Below are positions 52,111 through 61,193 of a stretch of DNA of 64,000 bases, one piece after another (positions within the stretch are counted from its first letter, which is position 1; each line of letters opens with the position of its first letter). The stretch comes from Bog-756 sp963703145 (GTDB lineage Bacteria; Actinomycetota; Acidimicrobiia; Acidimicrobiales; RAAP-2): positions 3,658,001-3,722,000 of the forward strand of contig OY969793.1 in assembly GCA_963703145.1 (NCBI GenBank), in the 5' to 3' direction. The position numbers and the translations under genes were made by a program. The notes under the pieces are model-generated. The model did not search any database. It was given only the letters and a program-made list of their open reading frames with translations, and had not been told where the DNA came from.

Positions 52111-53193
52111 ATGGTCATGGTCACTATGGATCGGGCCGGCACGGTGCCGGCGTTGGAAGCGGACGAGTCGGGCTCCACCGTGCCGATGGCCCCCGTCCAA
52201 CCGACCCGCGATGACCGTCAGCGGGATGGTCGCTTCGATCGTCCCAGCCGGTGGAGCCCGTTGAGCGGCGACGAACTCCTGGCCCGGCTCCGGACCACCG
52301 GGCGACGCCGGCCTGCAGCCGACCCGCAGCTGTCCCAGCGGATACGCGCCGAGCTCGAGCGAGGCCTGGCATGGGACCCCCCGCCCGCCCCTGATCCTGC
52401 GCCGATCCTCGTGGTGACCAAGGATCGGCTGTCGCGGGCCCTGTCCTGTGTTGTCCATCGGGAGCCTGAGGGATTCGGGGACCGAGCCCCGACCTCGGCC
52501 CTGGCCTGTGGGGCCCTCATCGATGTCCTCTTCCGGCAGCTGGTGACCCTCGGGTCCATCGGGGATCCCATGAACGACGCGCTGGCCGCCTTGTCGGTGG
52601 ACGACCGGCAACGGTCCCTGGTGGAGTGGATCGGGCGACTTGCGAACACCGATCGATCCGAGCTGGTCACCGAGGTGGAGCGTCAGGCCGACGGGCTCCG
52701 GCACCGTTGGCCGCGATTGGAGCCGGCCTGGCTGCCGCGCACCCAACAGTCCCTCCGGTCCCCGCTGGGTGACGGCGCGGTCGAACTGTCGGCCCGGGTC
52801 GATCTGGCCATCGGTCGTCCGGCCACCGACGAGGCATCGGTGGCCATCGTCGAAGTGAAGTCGGGGGTGCGTCGAGCTCAACACCGCGCCGACCTCCACT
52901 TCTATGCCCTCATCGAGACGTTGCGCAGCACGGCACCCCCGTTCGTCGTGGCGACCTACTACACGAGGACCGGGGAGCTCGACGTGGAACCGGTGACCGA
53001 GGACCTGCTCTCGTCGGCCGTCCGACGCACGCTCGTGGGCATCCGCTCGATCCGGGATGGCTCGCTAGGCGAGCCTGCCGCCCAGCCGACCAGCCGATGG
53101 TGCAGCCGGTGTTGCGACGGACACGACGGCGCGATCGAGGGGTGGCCCCTGTCCACCTCCTGCGGCGTGCCGACGTCAGGACAAGGACGGTGA
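52111..53193 (+). CDS. PD-(D/E)XK nuclease-like protein, RecB type
   Basis: A ~360-residue protein of unknown role. Near 230-265 the RecB-nuclease pattern is visible: VDLAIG (Asp), then VAIVEVKSG (ExK) and HRADLHFYALIETL in place of the QxxxY motif. Cysteines in RWCSRCCDG near the C-terminus, with earlier LSCVV and ALACGAL, could bind an Fe-S cluster as in Cas4/AddB-type nucleases. Start ATG 52111 or GTG 52084. Overlaps the next gene, implying a pair. No CRISPR or restriction partner is near. Confidence 0.65.
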   Translation: MVMVTMDRAGTVPALEADESGSTVPMAPVQPTRDDRQRDGRFDRPSRWSPLSGDELLARLRTTGRRRPAADPQLSQRIRAELERGLAWDPPPAPDPAPILVVTKDRLSRALSCVVHREPEGFGDRAPTSALACGALIDVLFRQLVTLGSIGDPMNDALAALSVDDRQRSLVEWIGRLANTDRSELVTEVERQADGLRHRWPRLEPAWLPRTQQSLRSPLGDGAVELSARVDLAIGRPATDEASVAIVEVKSGVRRAQHRADLHFYALIETLRSTAPPFVVATYYTRTGELDVEPVTEDLLSSAVRRTLVGIRSIRDGSLGEPAAQPTSRWCSRCCDGHDGAIEGWPLSTSCGVPTSGQGR

Positions 53194-54059
53194 TGGAGGC
53201 TGCTGCACTGACGCGGGAGTTGCTCGCTCCGTCTGGGCCGGCGGTGGACGATTCGGCCCGGCTGGCGGTCCGACGCCGGCTGGTCTCGACCTTGGCGCCG
53301 CTGGTTGAGCTACTGCCCGCCGGTACCCAGGTGGTGCTCACCCTGCCGCTGCTCCGACGGGCCAGAACTGACACGAACCTGTTGTCGCAGCCCGACGAGC
53401 CGTTCGCCTGGAAGCCCGCCTTTGTCCGTCGGTCCCTGGGTCTCGCCGTCGTCAGCGCCTGTGCCAGCGGTCGGTTCCGCACGCCGGCGGCGGCTGTCGG
53501 ACCGGTTGCCGACGAGGCCGTGGCCGAGTGGCACCAGACGGGCTGGCGGACCTACCACTGGGAGCCGTGGCTGGCCGGCCTGGCAACGGGTGCGCGCGCC
53601 ATGGTGTTGGCCGACGCCCTCACCTGGTCGACCTCCCTCTGGTCGGCGTTCGACTGGACGGGATTCGCCGTGGCGCCTCAGATCGGTGGGATCGACGACC
53701 AATGGGTCTGCCCAGCGGTGCGGACCATGCGCCTGAAGGCCCGGGCTGAGCTCCGCGTGGCGCTGCCGCCGGCTCCGGAGCGCCCTGGCGGCCCACCGGC
53801 GACAGCATTGGTGGTGGTGTCGGGCGGCAGTCCATCACCGGGCTGGACCGAGGATCTCGCCTATCTGGCCCTGGTGGCCGGGTTGCGGAGTCCCGCTCGA
53901 AATGTGCCGGCCCGGGTCATGGGCCTGTGGCCGGATGCCGGCCTGCATGCCACCGTGCCCATCGACCCCGACGCCCTCGAACGGGCTGTCGACCAGGTGG
54001 TGAGCACGGTGACCGCCGTCGTGGAGTCCCGCGTCCCCGAGGCCGACCGCGCCGCTTGA
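53190..54059 (+). CDS. uncharacterised protein paired with PD-(D/E)XK gene
   Basis: A 289-residue soluble protein from GTG 53190 (or ATG 53193). It is rich in Ala, Trp and Pro, with no signal peptide or TM. Notable segments are WKPAFVRRSLGLAVV, YHWEPWLAGLATGARAMVL and WSAFDWTGFAVAPQIGGIDD. No domain recognised. Overlap with the nuclease-like gene suggests joint function. Confidence 0.65.
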   Translation: MMEAAALTRELLAPSGPAVDDSARLAVRRRLVSTLAPLVELLPAGTQVVLTLPLLRRARTDTNLLSQPDEPFAWKPAFVRRSLGLAVVSACASGRFRTPAAAVGPVADEAVAEWHQTGWRTYHWEPWLAGLATGARAMVLADALTWSTSLWSAFDWTGFAVAPQIGGIDDQWVCPAVRTMRLKARAELRVALPPAPERPGGPPATALVVVSGGSPSPGWTEDLAYLALVAGLRSPARNVPARVMGLWPDAGLHATVPIDPDALERAVDQVVSTVTAVVESRVPEADRAA

Positions 54060-54105
54060 CGGTCTGGACCGACCGACTCTGGCCTACGTCAGAACCGGAT
54101 AGTGG

Positions 54106-55716
54106 TCAGAACAGCGTCCTGGCCACCTTGGCGTCGGGCTTCCCGGCTGCCGTCAGAGGGATGGCGTCGACCACCAGCAGCTGACGGGGGATCTTGTAGC
54201 CGGCGATCAGGGCGCGACAGTGGTCCTGGAGGTCCTCCAGGGAGGGAGTGGTGCTGTCACGCCGGAGGTGGACGGCCACTGCCACCCGTTCGCCGAAGCG
54301 ATCGTCGGGCAGCCCTACCACGATGGCGTCGAAGACGTCGGGGTGGGATTTGACCGCAGCCTCGACCTCTTCTGGGAAGATCTTCTCGCCGCCCGAGTTG
54401 ATCGATGCCGAGCCCCGGCCGTGGACGATGATGGTGCCGTCCGGATCCACCGATGCCAGGTCGCCGGGGACCGACCACCGGACGCCGCGGGCGTCGACCG
54501 GGAAGGTTGCGGCGGTTTTGACGTCGTCCTTGTAGTAGCCGATGGGCAGCCGACCGGTGCGGGCCAGGCGGCCGATTTGCCCGTCGCCGGGGCGGAGGGG
54601 TTCGAGGTCGTCGTCGAGCACGCTGGTGTCATCGCTCATGACGAACCGGGGACCTCCGGCCGCCTCCTCCACTGCTCCTTGGGCCCCGCTCTCACTCGAT
54701 CCGAACCGGTCCATGACCATCACGTTGGGTAGGAGCTTGGTCAGCTCCTCTTTGACCGTCGACGACAACATGGCGCCCCCCGACCCCACGACCACCAAGG
54801 ACGACGTGTCGTAGGTCCCCGGAGGTGACGATGCCAACGCCTCGGCGAGTGGACGGGCCATAGCGTCGCCGACCAGGCCGACCGACACCACGCCCTCCTC
54901 GCCGATCAGTCGCCACAGCTCGTGGGCGTCGTAGCGGTGTGCCGTGTAGAGCACGGCGGTGGCGGCCATCATGAAGGCGTTCCACATGACCCACTGGGCG
55001 TTCCCGTGCATGAGGGGGGCCACCACCAGCATCACCAACCGCGTCGACTCGTCCGGGTTGAGCCGACCGGTCAATTCCTCGGGGGCGCCAATGGGCTCGG
55101 CCCCCCAGCCCCCGCCCCCCATGGCGGCGAAGAAGATGTCCTCTTGGCGCCACAGGACGCCCTTGGGCATCCCGGTGGTGCCTCCGGTGTAGAGGACGTA
55201 GATGTCGTCCGGGGACCGGGGACCGATGGGACGGTCGGGAGAGGCTTCGCCCAGCGCCTCCTCGTAGGGCCGGGCGGCCAGGTCGATCCCGGTTGGGCCG
55301 GACCCGTCCTCGACCACCAGGAGGGACAGGGGATGGGCCAGGTCGAGTCCGTCCAGGGATTCGGCCACCAGAGGGGAGAGCTCCCGCTCATAGACCAGGA
55401 CCTGGAGGTCGGCGTTGTCGATGACGTATCGGAGCTCGGGGGCGACGTAGCGGTAGTTGAGGTTGACCGGCACGGCGCGGGCCTTGTAGCAGCCGATCAT
55501 GGCCTCGACCCACTCGGCACGGTTGTAGGCGAGGATCCCTACGTGGGCTCCTGGGGCGATGCCTGTCCCCGAGAGGTGGTTGGCGAAGCGGTTGGCCCGC
55601 TCGTCGAGCTGGCGGTAGGTCAGCCGGACCTCGTCGGCCACCAACGCCAGGCGATCGGGCACCGTGTCCGCCACGATCTCGTACAGATCGGCCAGATTGA
55701 ACTGCTTGGGGCTCAC
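54106..55716 (-). CDS. acyl-CoA synthetase (AMP-forming, FadD-type)
   Basis: ANL-superfamily ligase, 536 residues, activating a carboxylic acid to its CoA thioester through an acyl-AMP. Motifs: VLYTGGTTGMPKG (P-loop) near 170, an FGSSESG A5-type motif near 343, ARTGRLPIGYYKDD, VHGRGSASINSGGEKIFPEEVE (A8, near 440) and the terminal TAAGKPDAK with the A10 lysine. Resembles actinobacterial FadDs acting on sterol or branched side chains, but specificity is not shown. It is divergent from the SDR gene. Confidence 0.9.
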   Translation of the reverse strand: MSPKQFNLADLYEIVADTVPDRLALVADEVRLTYRQLDERANRFANHLSGTGIAPGAHVGILAYNRAEWVEAMIGCYKARAVPVNLNYRYVAPELRYVIDNADLQVLVYERELSPLVAESLDGLDLAHPLSLLVVEDGSGPTGIDLAARPYEEALGEASPDRPIGPRSPDDIYVLYTGGTTGMPKGVLWRQEDIFFAAMGGGGWGAEPIGAPEELTGRLNPDESTRLVMLVVAPLMHGNAQWVMWNAFMMAATAVLYTAHRYDAHELWRLIGEEGVVSVGLVGDAMARPLAEALASSPPGTYDTSSLVVVGSGGAMLSSTVKEELTKLLPNVMVMDRFGSSESGAQGAVEEAAGGPRFVMSDDTSVLDDDLEPLRPGDGQIGRLARTGRLPIGYYKDDVKTAATFPVDARGVRWSVPGDLASVDPDGTIIVHGRGSASINSGGEKIFPEEVEAAVKSHPDVFDAIVVGLPDDRFGERVAVAVHLRRDSTTPSLEDLQDHCRALIAGYKIPRQLLVVDAIPLTAAGKPDAKVARTLF

Positions 55717-55851
55717 GTCGCCCTCCCTCCTCGTCGATCCCGCGGCGCACGGGTGGCGGCCCCGCTCGTAGCATGCTGCGGTCGGTCACTCTGTAGCACG
55801 TCCAGGGAGGGCCGACGCCGAGACCACCATCGAGCAGGGGAGAGGCACATC

Positions 55852-56709
55852 GTGAGCAGTGGAGTGAACAACCCGGGCGGCATCGCCGGCCTGTCGGCAT
55901 TGGTCACCGGCGGTGGGAGCGGCATCGGCCTCGGGACGGCGACCCGCTTCGTCCGTGACGGTGCCCACGTGACCATCTGCGGGCGCACCGAGGACCGGCT
56001 CCGCCAAGCTGTCGACGTGCTCACCGAGGCCGGCGCCTCGGCGGGCTCGGGCGGTACCGCGGCCTATGTGGTGGCTGACGTCACCGTGGAAGCAGAGATC
56101 GCCGAGGCGGTGGCGGCGGCGTCGGCAGAGCGGGGCCGCCTGGACATCCTGTTCGCCAATGCCGGGGGCGCCATGCACATGGGTCCGATGGTCGGCGCCG
56201 ACGTCGATCAGGTCCGGGCCACGGTCGACCTCAACCTGATCGGGACGTTCCTGTGCATCAAGCACGCTGCCCCGCTGATGGCGGCCGGGGTGGGCCGAGG
56301 CCCGGCCGGGTCGGAGCCGGCCGGAGGCTCCATCATCGGGATGTCCTCGGGGGCCGGGAGCTTCCCCCACCGCTATCTGTGGGCCTACGGGTCGGCCAAG
56401 GCCGGCATCGACATGCTGTGCCGGTGCGCGGCCGAGGAGCTCGGGCGCAGCGGGGTCCGGGTCAACACCGTCCAGCCGGGCATCGTCGACGACGAGCTGA
56501 TGGCACCGATCACCGCCGGCGGCGCCCTGCTCGACGACTACCTGGCGGAGATGCCCATCAGCCGCCTCGGCACCGTCGAGGACATCGCATCGGCCGTCCG
56601 GTTCCTGGCCGGGCCGGAGTCGGGGTGGATCACCGGCGAAAACCTTGGTGTCGACGGCGGACACCACCTCCGTCGCGGTGCCAACTACGGACTGCTGCTG
56701 GGCGAGTAG
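55852..56709 (+). CDS. short-chain dehydrogenase/reductase
   Basis: A classical SDR, 285 residues. Cofactor site TGGGSGIG near 20-27, NAG motif FANAGGAMHMG near 102, active-site Ser in GMSSGAGS near 165 and YGSAK (Tyr/Lys) near 180; C-terminal PESGWITGENLGVDGGHH. GTG 55852 has a GGGGAGAGG site. The pairing with the divergent acyl-CoA synthetase suggests beta-oxidation or steroid-type catabolism. Confidence 0.88.
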   Translation: MSSGVNNPGGIAGLSALVTGGGSGIGLGTATRFVRDGAHVTICGRTEDRLRQAVDVLTEAGASAGSGGTAAYVVADVTVEAEIAEAVAAASAERGRLDILFANAGGAMHMGPMVGADVDQVRATVDLNLIGTFLCIKHAAPLMAAGVGRGPAGSEPAGGSIIGMSSGAGSFPHRYLWAYGSAKAGIDMLCRCAAEELGRSGVRVNTVQPGIVDDELMAPITAGGALLDDYLAEMPISRLGTVEDIASAVRFLAGPESGWITGENLGVDGGHHLRRGANYGLLLGE

Positions 56710-56884
56710 CCGGGCGCCGAGCGACACCCGCCGACAGCAAGGACGACACGCGTCCCGGTGATCCGAGACAGGCGCGCTCAGTTCTGGTGGTGGACTGGTC
56801 CTACAATCGGGAAACTGCTGCTCGATCGCCGAGTCCGCCAGCTCGGAGCGCCGCGGATACGTCCCAGAAGAGATTGGTTGCGAA

Positions 56885-58750
56885 ATGCCAGGCATGGGGC
56901 ACCCCCTCCAGAGCGACAACACCACCATTACGGCGGCGTTCCGATCGGCCCTCAACCACCAGCTCCTCATCCTGATCGCGCTGGGCGTCCTGGTGGTCCT
57001 GGCCTGGAATATTGCCCGTACGCTGCAGTATCGCCGGGCAGTGGTCGCCGGCACGTTGAATGCCGCAGCGCCCGTCGCTCAGCCCTACCCCGAGCCGGCC
57101 GCACGACGGCTCCTTCGGATCACCTTCGGTCTCCTGTGGCTGTTCGACGGGCTGCTCCAGCTCCAGGGGGCCATGCCCATCGGCCTGCCCGGTTCGGTGA
57201 TCACCCCGGCGGCCAGTTCTTCGCCAGGGTGGGTCCAGCACCTGGTCAACGTGGGCACCACCATCTGGTCGAACCATCCCGTCACGGCTGCCACGGCCAC
57301 GGTGTGGATCCAGGTTGGGCTGGGGATCTTCTTGCTCGTGGCGCCGCGCGGCTACTGGTCCAGGGCCGCAGGCGCGACGAGTGTGGGTTGGGGCCTGGTT
57401 GTGTGGGTGTTCGGTGAGGCCTTCGGTGGCATCTTCGGCCACGGCAGCAGCTGGTTGTTCGGCTCGCCGGGTGGGGTGGTGTTCTACGTGGTGGCCGGGG
57501 CGCTGGTGGCCTTGCCCGAGACCTCGTGGGAGAGCGAACGGCTGGGCAAGGGCCTCCTGCGAGGCGTGGGAGCCTTCTTCGTCGGCATGGGCATTCTCCA
57601 GGCGTGGCCGGGACGGGGCTCCTGGTCGGGTGCAGCCCATGCCCCTTCTGCTCCGGGCGCCATCACCGCCATGGTCAACCAAATGTCCCAGGTCTCCCAG
57701 CCGTCGGTATTCGCATCGTTGGTCCGGTCCTTCGGTTCGTTCCAGGCCAGTCATGCGTGGCTGGTCAACTTCGTCATCGTGGTCCTGCTGATCGGGGTGG
57801 GCCTGGCCTTCCTGAGCGGCAACGTCAGGGCGGTCCGGGCCGGCGTGATCGTCGGGTCGGTGTTCTGCGTCGTCACCTGGGTGCTCATCCAGGATTTCGG
57901 TTTCTTCGGCGGTCTGGGCACCGATCCCAACTCGATGATCCCGATGGCCCTGATCTTTGCGAGTGGCTACGTGGCGATGACCAGGGTTCCTGTGCGTGCA
58001 CCCGCTACTGAGCCGACACCGGACGCCGCGGTCGCCGGATCCGGGGCGGCCGACGCTCCGACCGGTTTCACGGGCTGGCTCGACCGGCTCAATCCCACCT
58101 ACCTCCTCCGAGCGCTGCTGGCGGTTTTGGCCCTGGCCGTCGTGGTGGTGGGTGCAGCACCGATGGCCTCAGCGGCCACCAACCCCACCGCCGATCCGAT
58201 CCTGATCGAGGCGGCCAATGGACCACCCTCGTTCGCAGACTCCCCGGCACCGCCGTTCACCCTGACCGACACGAGTGGGCATTCCGTCTCGTTGGCCTCC
58301 CTGAAAGGCCGGACCGTGGTGCTCACCTTTCTCGATCCCGTCTGCACCTCGGACTGCCCGGTGATCGCCCAGAGCCTCCGGCTGGCGGACGAGAACCTGG
58401 GTGCCGAGGCCCGGAATGTCGAACTGGTGGCCGTGGTCAACAACCCCCTGTACCGGAGCACCGCGCTCACCGCCGCATTTGACCGTCAGGAGAGGCTGGA
58501 CCACGTGGCCAACTGGACCTACCTCACCGGGTCACTGGCCCAGCTCCACCAGGTGTGGAACGACTACGGCGTCCAGACCGAGCTGTCTCCGGCCGGAGGG
58601 ATGGTGGCCCACAGCGACATCGTCTACGTGATTGACCGGCACGGTCGGACTCGGGTGATCCTCAATGGCGACCCCGGTGACGGGAGCTCCGAAGGGTCTT
58701 CCTTCGTGGGCCAGCTGACAACCCAGATCAGGTCCGTCGCCCACTCGTGA
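56885..58750 (+). CDS. polytopic membrane protein fused to a SCO-like thioredoxin domain
   Basis: A 621-residue protein. TM1 (about 28-46) is followed by a DoxX-like membrane region with roughly seven further helices to residue 380 (FGLLWLFDGLLQL, GIFLLVAPRGYW, VVFYVVAGALVAL, FVIVVLLIGVGLAFL). Then a helix that looks like a signal anchor (LLRALLAVLALAVVVVGAA, near 407) and a redoxin/SCO domain (about 445-610) with Cys487 and Cys491 (CTSDC) and a His in MVAHSDIVYVID. Probably a copper or thiol carrier tied to cytochrome oxidase or redox at the membrane. It overlaps the lipoprotein gene by GTGA. Confidence 0.78.
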   Translation: MPGMGHPLQSDNTTITAAFRSALNHQLLILIALGVLVVLAWNIARTLQYRRAVVAGTLNAAAPVAQPYPEPAARRLLRITFGLLWLFDGLLQLQGAMPIGLPGSVITPAASSSPGWVQHLVNVGTTIWSNHPVTAATATVWIQVGLGIFLLVAPRGYWSRAAGATSVGWGLVVWVFGEAFGGIFGHGSSWLFGSPGGVVFYVVAGALVALPETSWESERLGKGLLRGVGAFFVGMGILQAWPGRGSWSGAAHAPSAPGAITAMVNQMSQVSQPSVFASLVRSFGSFQASHAWLVNFVIVVLLIGVGLAFLSGNVRAVRAGVIVGSVFCVVTWVLIQDFGFFGGLGTDPNSMIPMALIFASGYVAMTRVPVRAPATEPTPDAAVAGSGAADAPTGFTGWLDRLNPTYLLRALLAVLALAVVVVGAAPMASAATNPTADPILIEAANGPPSFADSPAPPFTLTDTSGHSVSLASLKGRTVVLTFLDPVCTSDCPVIAQSLRLADENLGAEARNVELVAVVNNPLYRSTALTAAFDRQERLDHVANWTYLTGSLAQLHQVWNDYGVQTELSPAGGMVAHSDIVYVIDRHGRTRVILNGDPGDGSSEGSSFVGQLTTQIRSVAHS

Positions 58751-59931
58751 GCGTGCCACCCGGCCCGACGGGCCGTGTCAGAACGGGCCGACTCGTGAGC
58801 CTCGCTGTGGTTGTCGGCCTCGGTGTCAGTGTGCTGGCCGGGTGTTCGTCCTCTCCGGGGGAGACCTCCTCGGCGCCCAACGGTCCGACGATCCCGCTCA
58901 CCAGCTCCTCGGTGACCGGCACTGCCGCATGGGCCACGCTGGCGATGGGCCATCTCGATGATCCCCTCAACACGTTCTGGCAACTGTTGAGACTGGATGG
59001 CTCGACATGGAAATTGGCCACCCCGCCGGGCGTGGCGAGCAACGGAGGGCTGGTGGCCACAGCCGCCCCGACGTCGGTGGTGGCCGCGTTCGGTCCGTCT
59101 CAGTACCTCAAGTTCTCGCCACTGGCACGCACGTCCGACCAGAGTTCGAGCTGGCAGGCCGGCGTGCTGCCGGCTGGTGTCTCCTCGGTGCCCGACGCCC
59201 TGGCCCAGAGTGGCGACAAGCTGGTTGCCCTGCTCGCAACTGCCGGTGGGAGCGTGGTGTCGGCCAACGCCGCCGCGCTCTCGACGTGGACACCGGTGAC
59301 AACGGCCAGCGCGATCCGTGAGACGTCGGGGAACACCGCCTGCCACGTACGGTCCCTCACCGCGGTGACCCTCGAGGCCGACGGCAGCACACTGGTGGGC
59401 GCCTCGTGTGCGCAAGGTGACCGGGCCGGGGTGTTCGCACTGTCCTCTGGCGCCTGGATGCCGGTGGGACCGGCCATTCCCGGTGAGGCGGGCGCATCGA
59501 CCGACGTGATCCGGCTCGACCAGACCGCCTCCGGAACGGCGGCCCTGGTCAGTGCCGGGAGCGGGTCCACGATCCGGCTCTACGGCATGTGGAGTGCTGG
59601 GGGACTCGGCCCCTGGACGATCTCGGGCGGGCTCTCGCTCGGCGGCGCCTCACTGCGTTCGACCGCGGTGAGCGCAGCGGGAGGCTTCGTGGTCACCACT
59701 CGGAGCGGGGGCACCCCTCCCTCGGCGTGGGCGCTCGACCCGTCGGGATCACACTGGAAGTCCCTGCCGTCACTCCCGGCCGGCACCACCTCGGTGACGG
59801 CCGTCCCCGCTGGAAGCTATGACGCCCTCGTGCCTACCGGTTCTACGCTGTCGGTCTTCGGCTTGGGTGGGACTAGATGGGTCCGAATCCAGAGATTGCA
59901 GGTGGACATTCCCTACGGCTCGTCCGGCTGA
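58747..59931 (+). CDS. lipoprotein of unknown function
   Basis: A 394-residue exported lipoprotein: signal peptide with lipobox VLAGC near residue 35, a Ser/Pro linker, then a Ser/Thr/Gly-rich beta-type body with recurring strands ending in W (SSWQAG, STWTPV, GAWMPV, SHWKSL), like a beta-propeller. Function is not recognised. It starts inside the stop of the membrane-SCO gene, so the two probably work together. Confidence 0.7.
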   Translation: MSVPPGPTGRVRTGRLVSLAVVVGLGVSVLAGCSSSPGETSSAPNGPTIPLTSSSVTGTAAWATLAMGHLDDPLNTFWQLLRLDGSTWKLATPPGVASNGGLVATAAPTSVVAAFGPSQYLKFSPLARTSDQSSSWQAGVLPAGVSSVPDALAQSGDKLVALLATAGGSVVSANAAALSTWTPVTTASAIRETSGNTACHVRSLTAVTLEADGSTLVGASCAQGDRAGVFALSSGAWMPVGPAIPGEAGASTDVIRLDQTASGTAALVSAGSGSTIRLYGMWSAGGLGPWTISGGLSLGGASLRSTAVSAAGGFVVTTRSGGTPPSAWALDPSGSHWKSLPSLPAGTTSVTAVPAGSYDALVPTGSTLSVFGLGGTRWVRIQRLQVDIPYGSSG

Positions 59932-59963
59932 ACCCACCGGGACCCGGGGCCGGGGATGGAGAC

Positions 59964-60845
59964 TCAGCGTGGCAATCCTGGCGTGGTCTCCGCTGTGGCA
60001 GGCCGAGCTCCTCCACCGGACCGGTCCGCACGTTCGAACTGCCGCTGGACATCGGCCCACACGAGTGGATCCTCGGAGCTCAAGTCCTCATCGGTCCGCA
60101 GCAGGAACACAGTTCCGACCGTGAGCAGGACGAGCAGCATGGCCAACTTGGAGGCAAATCCGGCGATCTGCTGGTCGTTGAGGGGACGGAGGCCGATGGC
60201 CTGGTGCGATCGGGCGAATGTCGCGTAGAGCGGACGCGGCGCCAGGATCAACGCGAAGGACAAGAACGCTGGAACGATTCCCTGAGCGGCGAGGTAGCCG
60301 AACCGGACCATCGGCTTCAACCGCGGGATGCCCGGGACGCGGCTCAACACGGGGAGCCAGAGCACCAGTCCGGCGATCAGGGTGGCCAAAAAGAGCAGGC
60401 CCCGCACCCACGGTGACATCGCCTGGGCTCGTACCAATTGCGGCGCCATCGGACCAACCAGGAGGACGGTCACGGTGACGATCGCCACCGGAGGCCGTCG
60501 TAGACGGATCAGCAAGCCGTCCACGATGGACGGGTGGCTGATCCACTCGAGGATGTCATGTGGCAGTCCGAGCAGGAGCATGGGGGCGACGGCCAGCACC
60601 AGGATCAGGCGCTGGGTGACCAGCGCCGTGAGCGACCAGTGGGCTGCCAAGTCGGCGACCGGCCACGTGAGGGCCAGCACCATGGCGCCGCAGGCTCCGG
60701 CGAAGAACTCGATCTGATGCCGGGACCAGCGAATGGGTCGCTCACTCGACCGCATGAGTCTTCGGTGTCCGAGGATGACGATCGCTACGCCAGCGAGCAG
60801 GATTGCCCAGGTGAACGGGTGAAAATGCCAGCTGAATGGGTCCAC
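59964..60845 (-). CDS. CtaG family membrane protein (cytochrome oxidase assembly type)
   Basis: A 293-residue protein with about seven helices and the caa3_CtaG pattern: HFHPFTWAILLAGVA, DLAAHWSLTALVTQRLILVLAVAPMLLLGLP and FALILAPRPLYATFARS. CtaG-type proteins help mature Cu sites of caa3 oxidases. GTG 60845 has GGGAGGGA about 8 bases before. It is divergent from a second CtaG gene at 61194. Confidence 0.83.
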   Translation of the reverse strand: MDPFSWHFHPFTWAILLAGVAIVILGHRRLMRSSERPIRWSRHQIEFFAGACGAMVLALTWPVADLAAHWSLTALVTQRLILVLAVAPMLLLGLPHDILEWISHPSIVDGLLIRLRRPPVAIVTVTVLLVGPMAPQLVRAQAMSPWVRGLLFLATLIAGLVLWLPVLSRVPGIPRLKPMVRFGYLAAQGIVPAFLSFALILAPRPLYATFARSHQAIGLRPLNDQQIAGFASKLAMLLVLLTVGTVFLLRTDEDLSSEDPLVWADVQRQFERADRSGGGARPATAETTPGLPR

Positions 60846-61193
60846 GGCGGCGATCCCTCCCCGCCCCGCCTAGGGCCGCCGTCCGGCGGGAGGCCGCCGC
60901 GCCGCCCCCGCCTGGCTGCGGTGGGACGGTCTCGACGAGGGCCGACACGCGGGCAGGTATCCCTCCCCGCCTCTGTCTGGCCCCCCGGTCGGGGGTGGGC
61001 GCAGGAAGGTGCGGTAGCGCTGAACGTAGCCTGCGCCTGAGTGCACGGCCTCAACCCTACCGTCTGCGGGATTGATCGGTTCGAGGCGCCGGAAGGCCCG
61101 CCGGGCCGGGCCGCCTCGGGTGGCGGGAGGCAAAGCTGACCCGACGACGACGAGAGCGGGATAGCCTCATGGCGGTCGCAGAAGGACGGTCAG
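60846..61193. other. divergent intergenic region between two CtaG genes
   Basis: 348 very GC-rich bases with no plausible gene. A 13-base direct repeat ATCCCTCCCCGCC occurs near 60852 and 60957. The first copy overlaps the ribosome site of the minus-strand CtaG gene. A GGCCCCCCGG/CGGGGG-type stretch lies near 60980. No promoter is certain. Confidence 0.5.
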
